DNA from: Hymenopellis radicata
Lineage: Eukaryota > Basidiomycota > Agaricomycetes > Agaricales > Physalacriaceae
Length of the DNA stretch: 64,000 nucleotides
NCBI GenBank assembly: GCA_015501595.1
Contig: JADNRX010000092.1
Span: 1 to 64,000, forward strand
Direction of reading: 5' to 3'
The position numbers and the translations under genes were made by a program. Every line of letters begins with the position of its first letter. The first letter of the stretch is position 1. Below, piece after piece: positions 54,964 to 64,000 of the stretch. Below the pieces are notes generated by a model, which did not search any database, was not told where the DNA came from, and was given only the letters and a program-made list of their open reading frames with translations.

Positions 54964-56819
54964 TGCGTTAAATGAGACGCTAGACAATGTTCAGCGCGAT
55001 TTGTGGGGGCTTGACCTTCGTGGGGGCCAAGTTACAGGCGTGACGCCGCATGCGGAATGCGTCCAGATGCGTCCGCGTCAGGCATATTCAACGGTCACAA
55101 CCTAAAGTATAATGCAAAACGCGGGCGATGGATATCCAAGCAATCTTTTGGGTAGGTCTGTCCCAACCATCTCCTCGTACGATGACCATACGCTCTTGGA
55201 TACAGGATCGAGGCCCATTTCCGAGCTTGGTGTTCAAGGTAGGCACGTCTGTTGTGACTATTAACAACTCAACAATGATGCAGAAAAAGAGTGCGCCACT
55301 AGTGCGGTCGCAGAAGTCAATACGACTTGCGATACTCGTGGCTTTTGAACGTGATTATGAAGTCGACGCCCTTGAATATGCAAGGCGACTGTGAGGTCAT
55401 GTTGGGCATCCGAATCTGTCCAGTTTGTCACCAAAACGGCGGTCAGTAGTCCCTGTACTCTGTGAATTTATCTCTGAGCCAAATTTAGCTGTGGCGCGAG
55501 CGGGCCAACTCGTCGGGAGGGAGAATCGAGCCATGCCAGAGTATTGCCTGAAAACTTGTTAGTAGGACCCTGAATGGATCATCACAGTTTACTGACATAT
55601 AAACGTAGGACCCAATCGTCATCTTCGTAACTGGACTGATAGCTACATGGCCGCTACCGTGACCGTACAATATCATAAAAGCTGTGGCGTCCTCCTGTGT
55701 GTCGTAAGGGGGCCACGCCGATAGGCCAAGATGGTGTCGTGAAACTTGCGACTTCCCTAGAGCGACGAGCCTGTGGCAAACCAACGTCTCGATTACTTCG
55801 TATAACGCATGGGGCTCGCTGCAATGCTGTATATTGAGATCTGGACGGTGCTGTAAGCCTGTATTCTGCAGATAGACTGTAAGACGATTGACCAACAAAG
55901 TGAAACATACTAATATTTGGACCACAGACAATGCACCTCGCACTACTCTCTCCGTTGTAGCCGTCGACTAGTACGGCCGGTGAATATAGTCAGGTGAATC
56001 AGGGCCTCTTGTGCTGTACATCGAGTGATAGTGCGGGCAAAGAGGAGGACATGAAAGTGCAGCCACGATTAACGGCTGGATTAGGTCAGCTCGGGACGAC
56101 GTTGGCGAGTGTACGAATGCACTGACCGACTTGACAGCAGACGTGAACCGTGGCGCAGTTATATCTGCCGAAAATGCACAATATCTGGCGAACGGGAAAA
56201 AGCTGGATATTACTGCCGCAGAATCAACGGGCGACGTTCGAGATGCTATGGATGGCACCCGTCTCGGCGTAAATCGGACGTTCCAGCGCGCAAATTTTTG
56301 CCGGAGTCGTCGTCGCCGCTGATGCCCTGGTCGTCGTGGCGGTCGTCTTCCCCAACGTGGGAATCCGCGATAATGACATAAGGACATCGGGACTGCCTGC
56401 CATTGCCGGACTGGGATAGGTGCGTCGTTGCCGTCGTCATCATTCCCTGCGCCTCTGGGTTCTTTTCCTTCTGCTCTACAAATTATCACAAGTTCATCAC
56501 GACCTTTCTATAGCTCTCGAAATGTATGTCTACATCGGGCTTACTCCTTCACATGCACTGTTTGTCTGGATATTATATCCGTCTGATGACGCATTAACCT
56601 CCTTCTTTCTCTGCATATATGAAGCCTCGGACGTAGTACCCTACGGCTGCGGCTCTCAACATTACAGCTACCGTCTTCAATATACTCCCAACCTCTTTGT
56701 ACGTACTGGAACATGATGGCTCTGGCACTGGCTCGTTGCTTCTCAACCTAAAACTCGCCCTTCTCCGAAGCAGAGGGAATCTCACGTCCTCGGACATCAG
56801 GTCGGCACATTCATTCTGG
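54964..56819. other. Mostly noncoding, weak 152-codon frame
   Basis: A minus-strand frame at 55485-55943 (152 codons, hydrophobic start) has no recognisable domain and no paralogue here. A second, at 55968-56489, is Arg/Pro-rich and unlikely to be coding. Nothing else is supported. Confidence 0.35.
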
Positions 56820-57330
56820 TCAGGAGACCGCGACTTGCAGGGCGCCGCCAGTACTAAGTAGCGCGCCTGAAATACCGTGCACCCTTTTCAGGTGAACATA
56901 TCGGTCCTCATTTGACTTCATCCTGCCACCAGATTCGCTGTTACAGTGGCACTCGGAGCGACGTAATCTTGATTGGAGGAAAATAGCTAAGTGGCGACAA
57001 ACGATATTCACTCTACTGGCCCGACGGAGTTTGCAGAACTTGTCTACGGTAACTGGTTCGCCGACGAAGGTAACCTGAACTGATCTTGTCAATGTTTGTC
57101 GGACATTCATCTAGAGCCTGGGCTGAATGTTTCTCTCATGGAGCTCGACAAGGACCCCTTCCTGGGGTGCGAGTCAAGGAACAGAACTTGAATAAAACTA
57201 TACCCGATTTAATCAATTGTCTGTGACGCCTTCACTAACGCGTCAAATTCGTAGATGTAACTCCAAAAGACCTTCACCACCCTCGTCGTCTTCATCGGCG
57301 CCATCGCCAGCGTTTCCGCCACCAGTACAT
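56820..57330 (+). pseudogene. Fused relics of the secreted-protein and cysteine-peptide loci
   Basis: Positions 56840-56905 resemble the 3' end of exon 1 of the secreted protein at 61631 (around gtgcacccttttc). Positions 56930-57110 match the noncoding block at 59330-59510 in the same orientation. Positions 57254-57325 match the signal-peptide exon of the peptide at 60046 (FATLVVF-type), but the second codon is TAA directly after the ATG. The rest of the peptide is missing. It is a collapsed, directly oriented third copy of the locus, placed beside the right arm. Confidence 0.65.
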
Positions 57331-57612
57331 TCAACATTGTCGCGGTCAGGCAAAGCGCATTGCACGAAGAGCGAATCGGCCGAGTAACCGCGATGTTTTC
57401 CATGCATGTATGACCGCTTGTCACTTACAGATGCCCTGAACGGACAATTGGATTGAAGACAGTATGAGCTGCTCCATTTTCTCTGTTCCTGCCTTTCGCT
57501 GCAGTCTTCGGGATTGACCTGAAGAACTTGGCTGGAAGGGTATAAGTACCAACGCATGCTATGGACTCTACTATAGCACTCATCCTTCGCTACTTGATTC
57601 CCATCACCACCA

Positions 57613-58283
57613 ATGGCCTCTTTCACTCCCGAAAACATGTCCGGAAAATATAAGCTGGTACGTGTTTCCTTCTCGTCTCGCGTTATGACGCCCACGTAGT
57701 TGAAATCCAACAGAACAAGCAGTTATCTACGAACATGGAGGAATTGATGCAGATTCAGAAGGTCGGCTGGGTGGTTCGCAAGGCCGTCACCAGCGCGCCT
57801 GTCGCTTTGAGTCTCACACACGACAACACGACTTTCAATGCTCTTGCGGAGGTTGCCGGGATTCCTGGGACTGCCAACAACCGACGCCTCGACGGCACGT
57901 CCGTTGAGGAGAAGGATCCTATCCTTGGTCTCATTAAGAAGTGCGCTGTGGTCGCCGTCCTCGGCGACGTTACCGAGGCCTATTTGAAAGAGGCTTGGAA
58001 GGGACTGGATCCCGCTACCAAATTGGTGCTCACCTCCTACGAGAGTGTTAAAGAAGGATGGAAGACACTTGAGGTACGCGATGTTTATACTCTCTTGCCG
58101 TGTACGAAACGCACTGGGCATTTTTAGATTACCACTGTCCAAGAGATCGACGGCCAGGTTCGCTTGGTCTTGTACTGCTTTGGAACCAACGACAAAGGAG
58201 AGGTCGTTTGCGGCCGGGTCAGTCAGTCTTTGGTCGGTTCTAGTGTTCATGAATTGTCGCTAATAACCACCAGGAGTCGATAA
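57613..58283 (+). CDS. Small cytosolic protein, tentatively FABP-like (right arm copy)
   Basis: Partner of the gene at 49777-50439. Exons 57613-57657, 57714-58073 and 58128-58283 splice to about 186 residues, with every phase matching the partner. Sequence differences are mostly conservative (EDMM to EELM, INKRAQSAIL to IKKCAVVAVL). At the 3' end a gtcagt donor at 58218 and a ccag acceptor at 58273 could remove the last segment and give a different C-terminus. The left copy does not keep that donor, so the two loci may differ in their last residues. A tataag string lies about 70 bp upstream (57541). No lesion is visible. Confidence 0.7.
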
Positions 58284-60045
58284 ATAAATGCATTGACTGT
58301 TCATGTATATGACATTGACTACGGTCAATTGTGCTATATAGCATTCAATCATCAGTGAAGATTCATGAACGGTGGAGAAATACAAGGATCTCTCATAGTT
58401 ACGAGAGAGAACCGAGAAGAGACTCGCGTAAAAGGAGAGTCGACAGGTGAGTTCAAGGCATGGGGAATGATTATGCCATCCCGCGTCTCCTTGTTCGAAC
58501 CGTCATGGGCTAGAACAAATGGGCGGACCGGCCAGAGAAATAGGTCCATAGCGCGGACGTCTCGGGACGCGGCCGTTAACACAAGAGGCCTGTGGCTTCT
58601 GGATCTCTGTGCTGCCTTCCACCTGGAGATATTGAATGGGACGCGGGTGGAGAGTGGTGGGCGACCGGGAGATTTTACGTCGTTTCAGGCCGCGGGACAG
58701 GCGGTTGTGGATTATGTCCTCTATTCGTCGGCGGCGTGTATTCAAGTAGTGTGCGGCCGAGAGTAATGCCGCGCAACACTCGGAATACGTTGGCATCGGT
58801 ATTTACATATGTGGTCTCCACGACGCTTGAAAGCCAACTTGTACGTCCATCAACGTCGGGACCTCGGTGAGCGCCAGCCTGGACGTCGACATCGAGCAAT
58901 TTCAAAAGCATCCAGCCGTCCAGTCGGTCATCGTCCCGAGGAGCGCGTACAACAATCGCCTGATAAGACACTGTCAGCAGAAATCCGATAGTTTAATGCA
59001 CCAACCTTTTCGGCTCCTCCTAGCTCCTCCTGCTGTTCTCTTCTCCCATCCCTTCTGAAAGTAACTGCATTGCCTTCCGACAATTAGAATAGCGCCTACG
59101 TCCTCGACGCATAATATTTGGTGTAGGGCCAGTGCAGAGTAGTGCCAGCCAGCGTCGTCAGTATCGTCGTTGACCAGTGAAGGTAGAAGAACAGAATTGA
59201 GAACGCGTTTGTTTGAATTGGTGACGATCAGAGTCAGGTCGGAGTTCGGTCTGCCGATGGCAGTCTCCGAACTTGTCCGAGATGCCGACGTTTTGAGACT
59301 TTGACCCTCATTTCAATTTGACTCCCATCCTGCCACCAGATTCGCTGTCACAGTGGCACTCGAAGCGACATAATCTTGATTGTGGGAACATAGCTAACGG
59401 CAAACGGTATTCACTCTACTGGGCCCGACGGAGTTTGCAGAACTCGCCCACGGTAACTGGTCCGCCGACGGAGGTATACTAAACTAATCTTGTCAATGTT
59501 TGTTGGACATTCCAGGAAATATACTCGATTCAATCAATTGTCTGCAGTGCGACGGTTCCCTCAAATCGCTGAAACCCGACGCATCTCAAAATCTCTCTAT
59601 ATTTGGTGTGTAATCCGTGGCTCAAACAGCATGTATGTACAGGTGAATCGAAACGATTGACATTCATCCCATTCACTGCTCCAAAGACTCCACAGGCGTC
59701 GCGGGATTTGTTCACTTTTCTAGCCGTCCTACCCTTAGATACATATAGTCTACAATCCCGACGGCGGTTTACATGATTGTTCAACTTCAAGGCTCGTTAA
59801 CCGTTCCGTAAATCATTCAGTTGCGCAGTATTCTTAGATGGTCTTCAAACACAAACAGTGGAGCCTGCACCCTCAGCCAACGGCACAAAAAGGAATGTGG
59901 TTCTTCTCAATTCTCCAGCAACTCTTCAGCTACTCGCCCACACCAGTATAAGCCTTTATCAGCCCGTCTCAGAAACCCTTCTTTCCGCAGTGCGCCACTC
60001 TCCTTCTCCTCTTCGTTCGTCTTCACTGACGCGTCACATTCGCAG
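58284..60045. other. Intergenic arm sequence
   Basis: No supported gene. It contains the short internal repeat at 58365-58500, a block mirroring 45500-45800 (58675-58970) and a block mirroring 44960-45430 (59060-59530). Confidence 0.5.
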
Positions 60046-60402
60046 ATGCAACTCCAAAAGACCTTCGCCACCCTCGTCGTCTTCATCGGCGCCATCGCCA
60101 GCGTTTCCGCCAGCCCCGCTATGGAGGAAAACGCGCGCCGAGACATGAAGTCCTCCCTGGAGAAGAAGGAAAACTGCTACTGCTTCAACTCCGACGACAC
60201 CTCTGTCCACTGTGGCAGGTCGGCTGACTTCGGTGTCAGTGGCTACTGCCCCAGTGGACAGAACCGCGTCTGCTGCGACGATTGCTGTAAGTTTGTTTCC
60301 TTCAAGTTGATCTGTTCTAAGATGTTGATTTCCTGTCCAAAGCGCACCACGGATGTTAAATCAGAGCAGTCTCTCTGTACCAGAACTCAAGTTGTTTCAT
60401 GA
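60046..60402 (+). CDS. Eight-cysteine secreted peptide (right arm copy)
   Basis: ATG at 60046, with a signal peptide nearly identical to the left copy (FIGAIASV instead of FIGVITSV), then SASPAM, a dibasic pro-region and the eight-cysteine mature part (NCYC ... VHCG ... GYCP ... VCCDDCC). A gtaagt donor lies at 60287, right after the last cysteine codons. If it is not used, the frame runs on to 60402 and adds about 38 residues with further cysteines (KFVSFKLICSKMLISC). The left copy meets a stop after only a few residues, so the spliced form is more likely. The upstream TATA box of the left copy reads cacaaaaa here. Confidence 0.82.
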   Translation: MQLQKTFATLVVFIGAIASVSASPAMEENARRDMKSSLEKKENCYCFNSDDTSVHCGRSADFGVSGYCPSGQNRVCCDDCCKFVSFKLICSKMLISCPKRTTDVKSEQSLCTRTQVVS

Positions 60403-61573
60403 TATTGTGTTAGTGCTTTTGATAGTCGTAAATGAGGATTTTTGTCGTGAACTTTTCGAAGAAAGATGATGTCAAAGGGAGAACGATGCAGTATAGCATT
60501 CAATCATTAGTGAAGATTTATGAACGGTGGAGAGATACAAGGATCTATCATAGTTACGAGAGAGAACCGAGAAGAGAGTCGCGTAAAAGTAGAGTCGGCA
60601 GGTGAGCATGCTTCAAGCATGGAGAATGATTATGTCATCCCGCATCTCCTTGTTCGAACCGTCATGAGGAGCGTCGAGGGCTAGACCATTTGAACAGGTT
60701 CTTCGCCGCCATCTACTCTAATCCAGCCTTCAATTGCTAGAATCCTCGGTACCCAATCTGTCGTGTGTTCGCCTTTGGCGGCTGGATCGAGGCGCTCTGT
60801 GATCTGTCAGGCTGTCTTCGAATTTTCAACTACAGACACGCGCGCCTAGTCGGTCTTAAACCTGCGCACATTCTTCGACCTGTGACCTAACTAGTCGGGC
60901 ATTCCATTCTTCTGCTGGACATCTTACTACCTCTCTTCGGAAACTGTCTTGCCACATCGAATCGTTCACCTGTACTATTCATTTGAATATTAGACTACTG
61001 TGGCCCACCTGATCCATTCGCCTTCAATGCAGACCAGGCCTCCGCCGCTCGCGGAAGCCATACATCATGGCTATCGTTCGCGAGATCCTTGTACTGAAAC
61101 ATGATGGTTCTAGCATTGCACGTTCCTTCTGGTCACGCTTTTCCGACATGGGAAAAAGAAGTGCGGCTCGCTAGGCGGCATGTTTGATTTCGGCGAATGC
61201 AGTACAGCGAGCTCGTACTGCAAACAAAGGAACTTACGTTCAAGAGAACAGCGGCCCTGCATATTTAACGGATGCATCGATAGCATGCTAACACCTGTGA
61301 GTAGGAGGTCCTAAGCACAAACAACGCTCTAATATTAATATGTATTTGAAAGGAACGCGCTCCCCGACTTCAGCTGCAGACTGAAGGAAGTTACGTTATT
61401 CATATGAGTGGGTATTACTCCCCGCTAGGAGTAAAATCATGAGATCAACGCAGGGGAAGGTACCTCGTTAGCAAGGAACAAATAACGACTCTGGCTACCT
61501 CCTTGGAGGATGAACAGCAAAAGCATGTAGGAACTTTACCTCTCAATCTACTGAAAAGAATAACCCGCTCCCA
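60403..61573. other. Intergenic arm sequence
   Basis: Mirrors 42816-44092. Nothing supported. Confidence 0.5.
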
Positions 61574-61580
61574 TATATAA
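61574..61580 (+). promoter_or_regulatory. TATA box of the secreted protein gene
   Basis: tatataa, 51 bp before the ATG at 61631, conserved with the left arm (42809-42815). Confidence 0.6.
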
Positions 61581-61630
61581 GGCCAGCGAACAGCAGAGAT
61601 TCCTCACTACTCAGTTCTTCGACTAGTACC

Positions 61631-62085
61631 ATGTTCAAGCTCACCAGCGCTTTCCTCGCCGTCCTCAGCAGCACCGCGTTGGCCACGTCCATCGTCGATC
61701 GCGCTGCGGCTCTCGCTCCCGTCCCCGCCAACACAGGCGTCGCCCAAGCTCCCGGTGCTGTCACCATCTTCACGGGGTGCAACGACCTCAACCTGAAGGG
61801 CACTTGCTTCGACTGGACCACCACGGTCCTGCCCAGCGGATGTGGTGACTTCAGGTCCTCCGGTCAAGACGACTCCCTCACGAGCGCTAGGAGCGTGTCT
61901 GGAATCCAGTGCACCCTTTTCGCGTGAGCTTATCGTGAGGGTTCTCTAGATAGCCTTTGCTCACCGCCGTTTCCAGTGACCCGGGCTGTACTGGAAGGTC
62001 CCAGCTCATCGTGGGCACTGTCAACGACTTGCGCAGCGTGGGTTTCGATGACACGGCGACGTCTTTCAACTGTGCCTCCCTTTGA
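61631..62085 (+). CDS. Small secreted protein, possibly beta/gamma-crystallin-like (right arm copy)
   Basis: Exons 61631-61923 and 61977-62085 with a 53-bp intron give 133 residues. The signal peptide is MFKLTSAFLAVLSSTALATS. Mature-part landmarks are IFTGCNDLNLKGTCFDW, SGCGDF, SGIQCTLFADPGCTGRSQL and VGFDDTATSFNC. Six cysteines would allow three disulphides. The C-L-F/Y-x-D-x-x-C-x-G block followed by a DL-x-S-x-GF-x-D-x-A-x-SF block is the pattern I associate with beta/gamma-crystallin-like secreted fungal proteins (inference). The few changes from the left copy (LKGT for LSGT, TTTV for TSTV, SVSG for SAPG) leave all cysteines intact, so both copies appear functional. Confidence 0.86.
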
Positions 62086-62688
62086 GGTGTTCTATAAAGG
62101 TATGTTAACTCTCGAAGTTGGACAATACTTGTCGTTAATTGTCGCTCCGTAGCCTTTTGACTACTCGCTTTTAACAAGCGCTGTGGGGGTATTCAGGTCG
62201 TAGCCGTAGAATTTGTACCTAGTGCCTTGGGAAATTGTATCGTCAAAGTTGTTTGGAAAACAGGCCGAAAGAAGGAGTCCGCTTTCAACAGGCCACAGAG
62301 TATAGCGAAGATGTGTGAGTGTAGTCGAACACGGTGAAAGGTTCATGAAAAACTCAGAGTTATGCGTACTCAGCCGGAGGAGAACTGATGCGACGGATTT
62401 CTGCAGAACTTGAAAAGAGATGATATAACGCCATCGATCCACTTGTCGGTTTTGTTACGCCGCCGGTGACTACCTTCTCCTTCAGCTTCACGGAAACTCA
62501 GCATGTTCCTTGCACGACTCCATTCTCGCGGGATTGATTCAATCCTCAACCCAGTCAGCCCTAGATGTGAGTTCATGTCAAGTGTTTGCCGTTTCAACAA
62601 GCCCGGTGAAATAAACATCAATATAATAATAGAGAACTACAAGGTGCGAAAGCCATCATCACTGCTCAACGCCTTATCCCGGTCGTTG
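62086..62688. other. Intergenic arm sequence
   Basis: Mirrors 41693-42303. Nothing supported. Confidence 0.5.
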
Positions 62689-64000
62689 TCAAACTCTTGA
62701 CCCCTCCTTGTCTACCACAACGATCTCCAACCCATCGACGCTTCCTTCGCGCTCTTTCAAAACACGAATATCCGACTCCTGCAGATCCCAAGTACCCGGT
62801 CCACTAACTTCAACCTTGACATAACGGAGCACAGAATCACCAGCCTCCGTCCGCCCAGGAACCGCCTCAACAAAACGACCGCCCAACGAGAAATCGACAG
62901 CAACTTCAGGCTCAGCATAAACCACGACATCTATCCTCTCAAGGAAAGGCGCAACACGCATATTCCCGCTGCCCGTCCTTTCGCAGAGGGCGTCGAATAG
63001 CTCGGCGACAGATACGAGTCGCTGGGGATAATGGGATATGATGATGCACAGAGAGTTTGGAGAGACTTGAGGTGGCGCATGGACGGCAACACCCGAGGCA
63101 TCGCGAGAGGGGGAGGAATAGTCGTAGTCCACGAAAATTCCTCTAAACGACAATCCGACCGGCCAAGGAATGCAACGAGATGGTCAATAATGTCGTCTGG
63201 GTGCATATCAAACCAGGTGCCGTAGCGTGGGGGCGGCGTCATCGAGAGAGCGCGAAGAGCAGGGAAGGTCATGTGGCGCAAGACGTACGTCCCTTTGCTC
63301 TCGAGTTTCAGGTTTTCGACCTTGGGCGCGACGGTTATAGACTGGAGATCGGGCATGGGACTAAAGGCTCCTTCGACGTGGAGGCGGACGTCCCGGAGTG
63401 TAGTGCTCCCGTGCAGCAGGCTGCAGAGATTGACGAGGGAAATCGAGCCGTACCTATCAGTGATGGCGATATTTATCTTCTTCAAACGATGGACGGACGG
63501 CAATGGCCCGACATCGTGCATGTTCCACGTCAAATTCAGCTCCTCCAGTAAAGGAAACTTCTCCCAAACTATACGGGGGCGATTCCGACGGGGAATATCA
63601 CTGTGTGTGGCGCTCGTATTGATGGACAATCGGCGAAGATTGGGGAATGGGCTAGGCTTCGTTACGAAGCACGCATAGAGGGAAAGGGGAAGTGTGAGGT
63701 GGAGGCTCGAGCATCTAGCCGAGACCTCTAGGATGGTATCCAGAGGTTCCTCCTGGTGGAACCTGGAGAAGTCGAAAGAGACATCGATAGGAAGGCCCGC
63801 ACTGCGGGAGAACAGAGTCTGGGTCACCAGAGGACCATGCAACTGACGGCCTGGACGATCCGCAAGCAGATAATTCATGCGGCTCTCGAAAAAGACATCG
63901 GACACCAGGGACGGTTCAACTCCCAACGGCCTGGACGATCCGCAAGGAGAAAGTTCATGCTGCTCCCGCACCAAAGTCTTCGGTTGCCCAGGATAACGTG
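62689..64000 (-). CDS. F-box/LRR-like protein, partial at window end, frame change near the 3' end
   Basis: Partner of 40162-41692. The window ends inside the segment equivalent to VILGNRRLWC, so the F-box start is missing. The tandem MNYLLADRPGR unit is present, but the first unit is damaged by a lost base near 63930. The LRR part (FPLLEELNLTWNMHDVG, LRALSMTPPPRYGT) is intact to about 63070. Between 63070 and 63040 there is one extra base and two missing ones relative to the left copy. The C-terminal part (VAELFDALCERTGSGNMR to LEIVVVDKEGSRV) is then read in another phase, with a stop at 62689. The left copy has its own lesion at a different place nearby, so neither is clearly intact. Confidence 0.72.

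Larger units (their letters stand above)
57360..64000. repeat. Right arm of large inverted repeat 2
   Basis: Reverse-complement partner of 40378-45800 and 49760-50690. It lacks the 3.7 kb block with the DUF6535 gene. A segment of about 130 bp at 58365-58500 repeats 60500-60660, so a small internal duplication sits at the place where the left arm has its large extra block. The arm runs off the end of the window. Confidence 0.88.

Noticed and set aside
1..64000. Transposable element, CRISPR array, rRNA or tRNA gene
   Set aside because: I found no reverse transcriptase, integrase or transposase motif, no regularly spaced repeats with unique spacers, and no convincing tRNA cloverleaf. Weak tRNAs cannot be excluded by eye.

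Overview
This window looks like nuclear DNA of a mushroom-forming basidiomycete (Agaricomycete). The coding regions are split by many short introns of about 46-60 bp with GT...AG ends. The families present fit that group: F-box/leucine-rich proteins, a DUF6535 protein, a fungal BTB protein, a small HSF-type regulator, and small secreted cysteine-rich proteins. I saw no rRNA, tRNA, CRISPR array, transposase or reverse transcriptase.

The layout is two large imperfect inverted repeats side by side. Repeat 1 has arms at about 2775-9645 and 27970-35085. Each arm carries, in mirror order, two Vps62-like genes, an F-box/LRR gene and a cysteine-rich peptide relic. A more distant mirrored pair of unknown genes lies outside them (1205-2433 and 37850-39299). 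An extra 2.5 kb or so (35150-37650) in the right flank holds an RWD/DUF1115 fragment and another Vps62 copy.

The 18 kb centre of repeat 1 holds the most striking gene, a ten-exon minus-strand gene at 9728-16220. It encodes a protein of about 2000 residues with the layout of a bacterial Tc-toxin TcB-TcC fusion: SpvB domain, FG-GAP/VCBS repeats, a long Rhs/YD-repeat shell, an Rhs core and a variable C-terminus. It has one unexplained frame change. The centre also holds three more Vps62-like genes, an HSF-type DNA-binding protein, a cysteine-rich peptide pseudogene and a five-exon gene of unknown function.

Repeat 2 has arms at about 40378-50690 and 57360-64000, with the right arm running off the window. 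It mirrors an F-box/LRR gene, a two-exon secreted protein that may be beta/gamma-crystallin-like, an eight-cysteine secreted peptide, and a small gene tentatively related to fatty-acid-binding proteins. Its left arm has an extra 3.7 kb or so with a DUF6535 membrane protein gene and an F-box relic. Its centre (50.7-57.4 kb) holds a cysteine-rich peptide fused to a long Asp/Glu/Lys tail, a GNAT acetyltransferase, a BTB protein and relics.

The eight Vps62-like copies, six or seven cysteine-rich peptide loci and four F-box/LRR genes show repeated local duplication followed by decay. Many copies differ by single-base indels. Some lesions are shared by both arms and so are older than the duplication or were copied between arms. 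Others, such as a C5/C6 run, could be assembly errors. No pathway links the genes. The theme is a fast-evolving accessory region rich in secreted-peptide, F-box and toxin-like families.
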